A stretch of 8,592 nucleotides of DNA. Origin: Flavobacteriales bacterium CG18_big_fil_WC_8_21_14_2_50_32_9. Lineage in GTDB: Bacteria; Bacteroidota; Bacteroidia; Flavobacteriales_E; Vicingaceae. The DNA is taken from positions 1-8,592 of the forward strand of contig PCUH01000112.1 in the NCBI GenBank assembly GCA_002770955.1, given 5' to 3'. The translations under genes were made by a program, and so were the position numbers. Shown piece after piece: positions 1 through 6,288 of the stretch (within the stretch, counting starts at the first letter, position 1; the number at the start of each line of letters is the position of its first letter). The notes under the pieces were generated by a model, which ran no database searches, was not told the origin of the DNA, and was given only the letters and a program-made list of their open reading frames with translations.

Positions 1-12
1 TAAAAATCTAAA

Positions 13-531
13 TTATTTAGTCTCACTATTCTCTTCCAATAGGTATTTCAATGCTATATGCGTTCCTTCTTTTTCATTAATTATATAAAATCTTCGCAAC
101 TCACTATTGCCCCCATACTCAATGATAAATAAATCACCATTTTTTCTTCTTGTTTCTATTTGATGGGTATTTTTTCCATAACTATCATGTGTTCCATCTA
201 TAAAATCTTCTGCCTTAACTATTTCTTCATACCATTCTATTTTTCCTGCTTCATGAGAATCAACAGTTTGCATTTGCATAATGTAATAAACATTACCGTA
301 TTTTTTATTTCCTACCCTTTTTAATCGAAGTGTAGAAGCTATTAATGACTCACCATTGATTCCTTTAATAATTAAGAGGTCTCCCTCATTATATTTTGAA
401 TACACATATTCTCCATACCAGTAAGTTGCAGTAATTAATTTAAACTCTTCGAATGTTTTTTGTGCTTTTACATTAATAACTATTAAAACTAAAATTAATA
501 CAAGACCTATTTGCTTTGTTAGTGCTTTCAT
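13..531 (-). CDS. Small secreted protein of unknown function
   Basis: I do not recognise this family. I place the start at the ATG ending at 531, giving 172 residues. From there the protein opens with a clear signal peptide: MKALTK, then a hydrophobic run of about 13 residues, then VKA before a probable cleavage at about residue 23. A longer reading from 567 would put 12 polar and mixed residues before this signal and is unlikely. The mature part of about 150 residues is rich in charged and aromatic residues, with alternating hydrophobic strands such as GDLLIIKG and GDLFIIEYGG, which suggests a small beta-rich exported domain. There are no cysteines in the mature part, no lipobox and no T9SS C-terminal domain. 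It appears to stand alone: the gene upstream is over 290 bases away and ends at its own terminator. A TATAGTTTG-like box at 569-577 on the minus strand could be a poor -7 element, but no -33 partner fits. Being a real gene is likely; the function is unknown. Confidence 0.75.
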   Translation of the reverse strand: MKALTKQIGLVLILVLIVINVKAQKTFEEFKLITATYWYGEYVYSKYNEGDLLIIKGINGESLIASTLRLKRVGNKKYGNVYYIMQMQTVDSHEAGKIEWYEEIVKAEDFIDGTHDSYGKNTHQIETRRKNGDLFIIEYGGNSELRRFYIINEKEGTHIALKYLLEENSETK

Positions 532-825
532 GGTGTTAAGTTTTAGAGGTGAATAAATTTTTAGCAAACAAACTATAACCCCAATTAGAGTTAGGAAATA
601 TTATGAGTCAAAAAGAAGTTATTGCGTGAAATACTAAACAAAAAACTTAATATTTGTTAAAATATTGTTTGTTTAGGTAAAAAATAAACTATTGCATATT
701 TTTTTGAAACAGATGAACTAGTTTCAACTGTTATACAAGGAAAACCTACTTTTTATAGCCCTCGTTAATCAAAAAAAAAGTAGCTACATTGTAGCTACTT
801 TTTTTAATTACTTTCTCAATACTAA
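532..825. other. Intergenic stretch with no clear gene
   Basis: This stretch lies between two minus-strand genes and is very AT-rich. No complete gene with a credible start is visible on either strand. It holds the terminator of the 74-residue gene at its right end. It also holds a plus-strand open run of 26 codons at 688-765, followed by a TAA at 766-768, with no start codon and a coding-like composition; I treat this only as a possible gene remnant. The interval 590-690 contains A/T-rich near-repeats around AATATT that could form a weak hairpin, but nothing I can name. Confidence 0.5.
773..805 (-). terminator. Intrinsic terminator, potentially bidirectional
   Basis: A perfect 15-bp inverted repeat has a core GTAGCTAC at 780-787 and again at 791-798 around a 3-base loop. 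It is flanked by seven A on the left that pair with seven T on the right. Read on the minus strand it begins about 20 bases after the stop codon of the 74-residue gene and ends in a U tract, so it should terminate that transcript. The A/T flanks are symmetric, so it could also stop transcription arriving on the plus strand, although no plus-strand gene precedes it here. Confidence 0.85.
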
Positions 826-1050
826 TTAAGCCTCTCCTAATGGGTTATCTGCACTTTGAGTAACGCTATCAATGAAACGTCCATTAACAATATTGAAAGA
901 AATAGACCCTAGAACTAGTTCTTTCCCACCATTATCATTTGGTGTTTGAAAAACATACTTGTTTCCATCATGTCCGTCTATCATTCCTACACCTTGAGTT
1001 GTTCCTTTATTTCCTGGAGGATACAATTGTTTTAAATCTCCTGTTGCCAT
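826..1050 (-). CDS. Small protein resembling a degenerate cold-shock domain
   Basis: This encodes 74 residues from an ATG at 1050, with no signal peptide or membrane segment, so it is probably cytoplasmic. The layout follows a cold-shock (OB-fold) protein: an MATGDLK opening like the MxTGxVK of CspA proteins, then QGVGMIDGHDGNKYVF (19-34) where the RNP1 and RNP2 strands would lie, then ELVLGSISFNIVNGRFIDSV (44-63) matching the EGxxVxFxVxxGxxAxxV end of the fold. The aromatic RNA-binding residues of RNP1 (KGFGFI) and the VFVH of RNP2 are not kept, so canonical nucleic-acid binding is doubtful. The resemblance is by eye and is an inference; another small beta-barrel is possible. The gene is monocistronic, with its own terminator 20 bases downstream and a divergent 122-base spacer upstream. 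Its composition is more balanced than its surroundings and it looks like a genuine expressed gene. Confidence 0.7.
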   Translation of the reverse strand: MATGDLKQLYPPGNKGTTQGVGMIDGHDGNKYVFQTPNDNGGKELVLGSISFNIVNGRFIDSVTQSADNPLGEA

Positions 1051-1172
1051 AATTTAATTTTTTTAATTTCTATAAAATAGAAGGTTAATAAATAATTTTT
1101 TTCGAAAATAAAAAAAATAATTTAATTATCGGGCAATTTTAAAAAAAAAAAATATATCTTGGCTTACTATTT
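1051..1172. promoter_or_regulatory. Divergent promoter spacer
   Basis: This 122-base, extremely AT-rich spacer separates two divergently transcribed genes, so promoters for both must lie here or nearby. Visible elements are weak. Towards the phosphatase gene there is TATCTTGG at about 1155-1162, a near match to the Bacteroidota -7 box TAnnTTTG, preceded by a run of 12 A at 1141-1152. Towards the 74-residue gene the minus strand has TATTTTCG and a possible TTG about 23 bases upstream of it. Neither is a full match, so the exact promoters are not established. No Shine-Dalgarno sequence is visible for either gene, as is usual in this phylum. Confidence 0.35.
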
Positions 1173-3281
1173 ATGAAAAAATTACTTTTTATATTATTCT
1201 TTATTTCTTTTGTCACTTTTGATGTATTTGCTAATTCAACATATCGAATTGACAGCATATTAACTCATGTATCCGATTATACAAAAAGTGTTCTAGATTT
1301 AAGATTAATTTCCGATAAAGAGTTACTTGAACACCTTAACACCCCTATCAATGATTTAGCAAAGTGTAAAATTTACAATGCCTTATGTTGGCGAAATTTT
1401 AATTCTGACCCTCCAAAAGCAATGGAATATGCTCAATTACAGCAACCTTTAGCAGAAAAATCGGGCAATCAAGATGCGATTATTGCTTCTTACGATAATA
1501 TGGCATTTCTTTATAGCGGATTTAATGAGAATGAAAAAGCCATTACCTATATGTTAAATGTATTAAAGATAAAAGAAGCCATTAATGATAATTCAGGAGT
1601 TTCCACCAGTTTAACTGGTTTAGGAAGTATTTATTATAGAATGAATAATTTCAAATTAGCACTCAACTATTTTAATCAAGCATTAGCCATTGAAAATAAA
1701 ATTAATACTATAGAAATTGAAGGTAAAAGAAGAAAAGCTATAATGAGTGGAAATATTGGGTTGTGTTATGTTGAACTTGGTGAAATAGACAAAGGGTTAG
1801 AAAACTATTTAACCGTAGTAAAGATTTATACTGAAAATAATTTGGAAAAAGAGGCATCAACAACTTATTTGAATATTGGAGCAGTCTATTTAAAACACAA
1901 AAAAAATTATGATAAAGCATTACAATATTTTAAGTTAGCTGCTAAATCGACAAATGAAAATATGAGTTTATTGAGTTCTATACATCGAAATTTATCAGAA
2001 GTTTATAACTATAAAAGTGACTATGTAAAAGCATTGTATCACGGAAAAAAAGGAATTGAATACGCTAATTTGTCGAATGATAAAAAATCAATTTTAGAAG
2101 CTAATGAAAATCTATCTAAAATATATTATGATCAAAAAAAATACGATTTAGCTTTTCAACACTTTCAAATTGCTTTTGAGCTAAAAGATTCTATTTTTAA
2201 TGAAAGCTCATCGCAACAAATTGCTGAAATGCAAACCTTATACAATGTTGAAAAAAAGGAAACAGAAAATGAATTGTTGAAAACACAAAATGAATTAGGA
2301 AAAGTTGAATTAGCACGAAAATCTACGCAACAACTTTACTTAATTATGAGTTTGATTTTAGCCGCTATTATTGTAATTTATATCATGTATAGTTTAGCTC
2401 AAAAGAAAAAAACCAATAAAATCCTTAATCAAAAAAATGAACAAATTTCTACCAAAAATAAAATCATTGAAGAAAAAAACAAAGATATTACCGATAGTTT
2501 GAATTATGCTAAGCGTATTCAAAATGCTATTTTACCCGAAGAAAATTTATTGTTAAAGCACTATGATTCTTTTATCTATTACTTGCCTAAAGACATTGTT
2601 TCTGGTGACTTTTATTGGATAAAAGAAATGGGTAACAAACTTTATTTTTCTGTAGTGGATTGTACAGGACATGGGGTTCCTGGAGCATTTATGAGTATTA
2701 TTGGATTTAATTCGCTCAACCGCATAGTAGAAGATTTGCAGATAGCTGAAACGGGATTAGTATTAGATAAACTCAATGAATTGGTAATTAACTCCATCAG
2801 AAAACAAGATAAAGATGGTATTTCTGTTAGAGATGGTATGGATTTATCTTTCTGTTGCATTGATTTAGAAACCAAGATGCTTCAATTTTCAGGGGCAAAT
2901 AATTCTTTGTATATTTTAAGAGCCACCTCAAATGACCGTGCCGACATACCAATTTCTATGACCGAAAATGGGTGCAATTTATTAGAAATTAAAGCTGATA
3001 AAATGGCTATAGGTGGAGCAGAAAACTCAAAAAATTACCAAACTCATCAAGTGCAATTGCAAAAAGAAGATGCCATTTATTTATTTTCTGATGGCTATGC
3101 CGATCAATTTGGTGGTCCTAAAGGGAAGAAATTCATGTACAAACGCTTTAAAGAATTGATTCTTTCCATACAAGAAAACACTATGAGCATCCAAAAAGAA
3201 ACAATCAATAAAACCATGCTCGACTGGAAAGGCGATTTAGATCAAATTGACGATATCTGCGTGATTGGAGTTCGTGTTTAA
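1173..3281 (+). CDS. TPR-repeat, membrane-anchored SpoIIE-family protein phosphatase
   Basis: This 702-residue protein is probably a signalling serine/threonine phosphatase that acts on a partner such as an anti-sigma-factor antagonist. It has a signal peptide at 1-20 (VFA before the likely cut). TPR-like helical repeats fill about 60-340, with signatures such as GSIYYRMNNFKLALNYFNQA (151-170) and KNYDKALQYF (244-253). A coiled coil (about 350-385), one membrane segment (about 388-408) and a second coiled-coil linker (410-440) follow, then the PP2C-like SpoIIE domain (about 440-702). Metal-binding acidic residues are present: D479 in SGDF, D496 in DCTGHGVPGAFMS, D640 in FSDG, and D693/D694 in the closing DDICVIGV. 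The predicted topology puts the TPRs outside the cytoplasmic membrane and the phosphatase inside, so TPR-mediated sensing could control it. The domain order is common in Bacteroidota. An extra loop of about 17 residues (584-600) sits between the strand ending YILR and LLEIKADKM. No partner kinase or STAS protein is adjacent. The ATG at 1173 is fixed by the signal peptide. Confidence 0.92.
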   Translation: MKKLLFILFFISFVTFDVFANSTYRIDSILTHVSDYTKSVLDLRLISDKELLEHLNTPINDLAKCKIYNALCWRNFNSDPPKAMEYAQLQQPLAEKSGNQDAIIASYDNMAFLYSGFNENEKAITYMLNVLKIKEAINDNSGVSTSLTGLGSIYYRMNNFKLALNYFNQALAIENKINTIEIEGKRRKAIMSGNIGLCYVELGEIDKGLENYLTVVKIYTENNLEKEASTTYLNIGAVYLKHKKNYDKALQYFKLAAKSTNENMSLLSSIHRNLSEVYNYKSDYVKALYHGKKGIEYANLSNDKKSILEANENLSKIYYDQKKYDLAFQHFQIAFELKDSIFNESSSQQIAEMQTLYNVEKKETENELLKTQNELGKVELARKSTQQLYLIMSLILAAIIVIYIMYSLAQKKKTNKILNQKNEQISTKNKIIEEKNKDITDSLNYAKRIQNAILPEENLLLKHYDSFIYYLPKDIVSGDFYWIKEMGNKLYFSVVDCTGHGVPGAFMSIIGFNSLNRIVEDLQIAETGLVLDKLNELVINSIRKQDKDGISVRDGMDLSFCCIDLETKMLQFSGANNSLYILRATSNDRADIPISMTENGCNLLEIKADKMAIGGAENSKNYQTHQVQLQKEDAIYLFSDGYADQFGGPKGKKFMYKRFKELILSIQENTMSIQKETINKTMLDWKGDLDQIDDICVIGVRV

Positions 3282-3302
3282 CGAACGAACAAGAATGCCT
3301 AA

Positions 3303-3344
3303 ATATCACAATCCTCGTAAATAAAAAAACGGGATTGATGATAT
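3303..3344. repeat. Imperfect long hairpin in a convergent intergenic region
   Basis: The arms ATATCA-C-AATCC-T-CGT (3303-3318) and ACG-GGATT-GA-TGATAT (3329-3344) pair over 14 bases, with small bulges, around a 10-base A-rich loop. It sits between the converging phosphatase and MATE genes, where a shared terminator would be expected. However, neither side is followed by a clear run of T in the matching direction, so an intrinsic terminator role is unsure. A second, shorter inverted repeat, GTTCGT (3270-3275) with ACGAAC (3281-3286), straddles the phosphatase stop codon. The right arm overlaps the paralogue remnant that starts at 3331. Confidence 0.5.
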
Positions 3345-3369
3345 TTGCGTGATGGGTGTAAAAATTTGA
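3331..3369 (+). pseudogene. Remnant of the 3' end of a second SpoIIE-phosphatase gene
   Basis: In the frame closed by the TGA at 3367-3369 these bases read GIDDICVMGVKI, nearly the same as the true C-terminus IDDICVIGVRV of the upstream phosphatase. The matching DNA is 3246-3281. Many of the base differences are third-position or conservative (GAC/GAT, ATC/ATT, GGA/GGT, GTT/GTA, CGT/AAA as Arg/Lys). This indicates the copy diverged as a translated gene before it was lost, rather than arising as a recent slip. Only two codons precede it in frame before a TAA, so it cannot be expressed as a gene. The simplest explanation is a tandem paralogue of which only the tail survived a deletion. The match is short, but this motif is highly characteristic of the end of the SpoIIE domain. 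Confidence 0.7.
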
Positions 3370-3413
3370 TTTAGAATTTATAAAAACTCAATAGGTTCTG
3401 TTAACTAATGAAT

Positions 3414-4745
3414 TCAAATCTTTAATTTTCTCCAATTTCCTTTTTTCAAATACCATAAAGAAAATAATCCTAATAACCCAAAATAGATAAACTCAGAACA
3501 CCAAACCACAGGCAAAGAAGCTTTGAATTCTATAGCAATAAAATAGGCTGCTACCAAATAAATAGAAATTGTAGTAGCTTCAATAAGAAGTGAAACTTTA
3601 GTGTTACCAGTTCCTGAAACTCCATTGAATAAAATAAAAGCAATGCAAAAGAAAAACATGGTTAAATTAATTACCCGCAGCGTGGGAATGGCATCGTTTA
3701 TTAAGTTAATATCTGGAGTATAAAAACCTATAATTTGTTTTCCAAAAAGCAAACTTAACAAGCCTAAAAACATAGTTGAACATAAACTTAACACCAAAAC
3801 CCTTTTAATAAGCGTCATCACTTTATATTCTCTTTTTTGTCCGATAAGATTACTCACCAATGTGTTGGTTGCAGAGCTAAATCCAAACAAAGGAATCATA
3901 AGTACCATATAAATACTACGGATGATATGAGAAATGGCTAATTCTTTTTCTCCTAATTTCTCAATAATCACAAAAAAAATAAACCATGAACTAATTGCTA
4001 AAAAATTTTGGAGCATGATGGGACTTCCTATTTTAGTGGTTTTGTTAATAATTTCCCAATTGATTTTTCTGAATTTGAACAGTTCAAATTGTTTCACAAA
4101 AGCATTTCTTTTGGTGTAGCCCACCAAATAGAAAAATGCTACAACTTCTGCTAAAACAGAAGCTATTGCAGCTCCTTTTACTTCCATTCTTGGAAAACCA
4201 TAATGCCCAAAAATAAGTACATAATCAAAAAATACATTCACTAACATCATCACTATAGTTGTACGAATTAATACTTTAGTGTTGGTTGTCCCAATATAAA
4301 AAGCGATAAAAACAAAGTTGAGAAAATGAAAAAGTACTCCGAAAGAACGGTAATACAAAAACTCTATTGTTGAAGCATATATAGCAGGCGAAGAAGTTAT
4401 TTGTTCTAATAAGTAGGGAGCAACAAGATGTAAAAAAAGAAAAACAAGCAGTGCAATAAAGGATAGTAAATAGATGGTTTGATCGAAAATAGCACCGATT
4501 TGAGCAAAGTTTTTTTCACCATTTCTTCTGCCCATAATAATTTGAGCTCCTGTGCTTAAACCAACTCCCGTAAGTATGAGTACAAAGTAAAAAATACCAG
4601 CATTACCAGCAGCTCCAAGGGCAACATGATTTAATTGTCCAAGAAAAACAGTATCAGTAACTGTAATTACGTTAAGAGCAACATTGCTTAAGATAATAGG
4701 AAGAGCAACTTTCCAAATACTTTTGTAGTTAATGGTTGCTTGCAA
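3414..4745 (-). CDS. MATE-family efflux transporter
   Basis: This 443-residue integral membrane protein has about 12 hydrophobic segments arranged as two similar halves (about 10-210 and 235-435), the hallmark of the MATE (NorM/DinF) superfamily. These proteins export drugs or metabolites using a Na+ or H+ gradient. Family features include ALPIILSN and TVTDTVFLG in the first helix (acidic D31), GLSTGAQIIMGRRNGE (62-77) after the second, the EVKGAAIASVLAE region (188-200), and FNGVSGTGNTK (373-383) in the second half. Length is normal for the family. The substrate cannot be told from sequence. The start appears to be TTG at 4745-4743: the upstream in-frame stop leaves no ATG or GTG, and the next usable codon would cut the first helix. 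That start lies 2 bases after the rsmD stop, so the gene is probably translated by coupling at the end of a DUF3822-rsmD-MATE transcript. It converges on the phosphatase gene. Confidence 0.93.
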   Translation of the reverse strand: MQATINYKSIWKVALPIILSNVALNVITVTDTVFLGQLNHVALGAAGNAGIFYFVLILTGVGLSTGAQIIMGRRNGEKNFAQIGAIFDQTIYLLSFIALLVFLFLHLVAPYLLEQITSSPAIYASTIEFLYYRSFGVLFHFLNFVFIAFYIGTTNTKVLIRTTIVMMLVNVFFDYVLIFGHYGFPRMEVKGAAIASVLAEVVAFFYLVGYTKRNAFVKQFELFKFRKINWEIINKTTKIGSPIMLQNFLAISSWFIFFVIIEKLGEKELAISHIIRSIYMVLMIPLFGFSSATNTLVSNLIGQKREYKVMTLIKRVLVLSLCSTMFLGLLSLLFGKQIIGFYTPDINLINDAIPTLRVINLTMFFFCIAFILFNGVSGTGNTKVSLLIEATTISIYLVAAYFIAIEFKASLPVVWCSEFIYFGLLGLFSLWYLKKGNWRKLKI

Positions 4746-4747
4746 AA

Positions 4748-5284
4748 TTATAGATGTTGAAAAAAACTAAAATTGACATTTCCATATTTTCGTTGTTGAA
4801 AAAAATTAGGATGAGAAGTGAAATTTACAAATTTATCGTGCTCCAAAATGAACCAACCATTGGTTTTGAGCCAATTATTTTTGAAAATTAAATCAGGAAT
4901 TTCTATTACTTCTTTTAATTGGTAAGGAGGGTCTGCAAAAATTAAATCAAATTGCTGTGTTGCTCTTTGTAAAAACCTAAAAACATCTTGCTTAATTATT
5001 TGCAAATTTTTTAGTTCTAAACTATTGCTTGTTTCTTTCACAAAACGGACACAATGATTATTAGCATCAACACTGGTGATGTTTTTTGCTCCTCGTGAAG
5101 CAAATTCAAAAGAAATATTACCTGTGCCACAAAATAAATCTAATACAGACAGTTCATCCATATCAAAACTATTTTCAATGATATTAAACAAACCTTCCTT
5201 TGCATAATCAGTTGTTGGTCTAACTGGCAATTGCTTTGGGGCTTGAAGTGTTTTTCCCTTGAATTTTCCGCTAATTATTCGCAC
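4748..5284 (-). CDS. rsmD: 16S rRNA (guanine(966)-N(2))-methyltransferase RsmD
   Basis: This 178-residue enzyme uses S-adenosylmethionine to methylate N2 of G966 of 16S rRNA in the assembling small ribosomal subunit. The N-terminus MRIISGKFKGKTL and the segment VRPTTDYAKEGLFNII (21-36) are typical of RsmD. The Rossmann-fold SAM-binding motif I is VLDLFCGTGNISFEFASRGA (47-66), motif II is SVD (71-73), and the catalytic motif IV is DPPY (118-121), the N-methylating signature. The ILEHD strand (146-150) follows. Length matches the family and no key residue is missing. The start is GTG at 5284-5282, because it gives the canonical MRIISGKFKG N-terminus. It overlaps the last 10 bases of the DUF3822 gene in another frame, which argues for translational coupling. 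DUF3822-rsmD adjacency is a familiar arrangement in Bacteroidota. Confidence 0.96.
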   Translation of the reverse strand: MRIISGKFKGKTLQAPKQLPVRPTTDYAKEGLFNIIENSFDMDELSVLDLFCGTGNISFEFASRGAKNITSVDANNHCVRFVKETSNSLELKNLQIIKQDVFRFLQRATQQFDLIFADPPYQLKEVIEIPDLIFKNNWLKTNGWFILEHDKFVNFTSHPNFFQQRKYGNVNFSFFQHL

Positions 5285-6150
5285 AAATATTGTTGAAAAA
5301 GTGAATAATAAAAAGCCGCATTTATATCGTCAAAAACATAACTCAATTTAAGAGGAGAGTCTTTCATCAACGCTCGTTTTGGGACAATAGTTACTTCATT
5401 AATATAGGTATATAAAAGGTTGTATATGGTTGAATTTTTTTCTACTTCTCCAAGCAATCTAATACTTGCTTGTTTGTTGTCAATTTTTTGTTGTTCCAGC
5501 ACAAATAATAAATAGTAAATAAAATCTTCACTGGTTTGGTAGTCAAATGAATTATACAATTCCAACTGTTGATTTTTTATTATTAGTATCTGAAATGAAT
5601 TAGGTAATACATGCACATCCACTAATGACAAAGCATTTGTAGATTTCGCATATAACAAACTTGCTTCAATTAATGAAGTAGAAAAATGACAGATTCTTTT
5701 GTTATTAACCTCTGAAAAAGGATTAATTAAATAATCGGGGACAGCAAAAATATTTTGTGCAGCTAAGTTTGTGAAACCGTCATAAAAAAACACATCTTCA
5801 TTTAGCGGTAAAAAGTTGAACTGATGGTAGGTTGCTAATTCGCTCTTATTAAAGACAGCATTAGGCAAAATAGTAGCTCTATCATTAACATAAGCAATGT
5901 TAATGGATTGATATTGTATTTGTAGAAAGGGATTTTTTTTAATAAATTCTGTTAAAGGTTCGGTTAGCCCATGAAATGTAAAAACATCATTCAGAAGATA
6001 AACAGAAAGTCCAATAAATGTATTAGAATCTGTATCTAATATAGTTATCTTAATATCCGTTTTACTAATTTGCAGGTAGAGTTTATAAGATGCTGCCTTT
6101 TGTTTAGAAAAAGATTTATCAATTAAATGAATATGGGGAGAAAGGTTCAA
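5275..6150 (-). CDS. DUF3822 family protein (actin-like fold)
   Basis: This 291-residue soluble protein has no signal peptide. It is recognised as DUF3822 from its N-terminal HLIDKSFS (8-15) and its C-terminal half: VHVLPNSFQILIIKNQQLELYNSF (about 179-202), then the very typical SEDFIYYLLFVLEQQKID (207-224) and RLLGEVEKNS (231-240). From memory, a solved member (BT3980 of Bacteroides) has the ASKHA/actin-like fold related to PilM and FtsA; the cellular role is not known to me. I see no clear phosphate-binding loops that would prove ATP binding. The best start is TTG at 6150-6148. An in-frame TAA lies two codons upstream and no ATG or GTG follows for a long way, while the residues just after the TTG already match the family. 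The gene overlaps rsmD by 10 bases and begins the compact minus-strand run. A separate 41-codon open frame overlaps its first 32 bases. Confidence 0.88.
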   Translation of the reverse strand: MNLSPHIHLIDKSFSKQKAASYKLYLQISKTDIKITILDTDSNTFIGLSVYLLNDVFTFHGLTEPLTEFIKKNPFLQIQYQSINIAYVNDRATILPNAVFNKSELATYHQFNFLPLNEDVFFYDGFTNLAAQNIFAVPDYLINPFSEVNNKRICHFSTSLIEASLLYAKSTNALSLVDVHVLPNSFQILIIKNQQLELYNSFDYQTSEDFIYYLLFVLEQQKIDNKQASIRLLGEVEKNSTIYNLLYTYINEVTIVPKRALMKDSPLKLSYVFDDINAAFYYSLFQQYLCE

Positions 6151-6244
6151 TGCTTATGTTTGATGTTAAAATTAAAGGCTCCAAAATGGATGTATAATAC
6201 CACGAAGTAGCACCGTAGGTAAATTTCCCTTTTACTATTTTCAT
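6119..6244 (-). CDS. Possible 41-residue small protein (doubtful)
   Basis: An open frame with an ATG at 6244 runs 41 codons to a TGA at 6119 and overlaps the start of the DUF3822 gene in another frame. The product begins MKIVKGKFTYGATSWYYTS and ends PFSPYSFN. It has no recognisable domain, signal peptide or membrane segment, and I know of no family for it. It fills most of the 138-base gap between two minus-strand genes. Because the downstream gene starts with a weak TTG, translation through this frame could matter for reaching that start, as a leader or coupling frame. In DNA this AT-rich an open frame of this length can easily occur by chance, so I list it with low confidence. Confidence 0.2.
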   Translation of the reverse strand: MKIVKGKFTYGATSWYYTSILEPLILTSNISIEPFSPYSFN

Positions 6245-6288
6245 CAGTTAATAGGAACCACAAGGTTTTTACTACATTACTCTAACGC

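Noticed and set aside
532..567. Twelve-codon N-terminal extension of the leftmost secreted protein
   Set aside because: It would precede a well-formed signal peptide with polar residues; the internal ATG at 531 gives a normal export signal.
1141..1152. Run of 12 A before the phosphatase gene as a phase-variation tract
   Set aside because: It is outside the coding sequence and such A tracts are common in DNA this AT-rich; it may affect the promoter, but nothing here shows switching.
1738..1920. Minus-strand open frame of 60 codons
   Set aside because: It lies fully inside the TPR region of the phosphatase gene and shows no domain or sensible composition.
2642..2875. Minus-strand open frame of 77 codons
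   Set aside because: It is antisense to the conserved SpoIIE catalytic motifs, whose codons explain the openness of the frame.
3934..4119. Plus-strand open frame of 61 codons
   Set aside because: It is antisense to MATE transmembrane segments and has no independent support.
4142..4163. Inverted repeat CTTCTG/CAGAAG
   Set aside because: A 6-bp stem within the MATE coding sequence with no T run and no context; likely chance.
6254..6270. Short hairpin AACC-ACAA-GGTT followed by T residues as a terminator
   Set aside because: The T run is on the plus strand, where no gene ends, and the stem is only about four pairs; on the minus strand no U tract follows.
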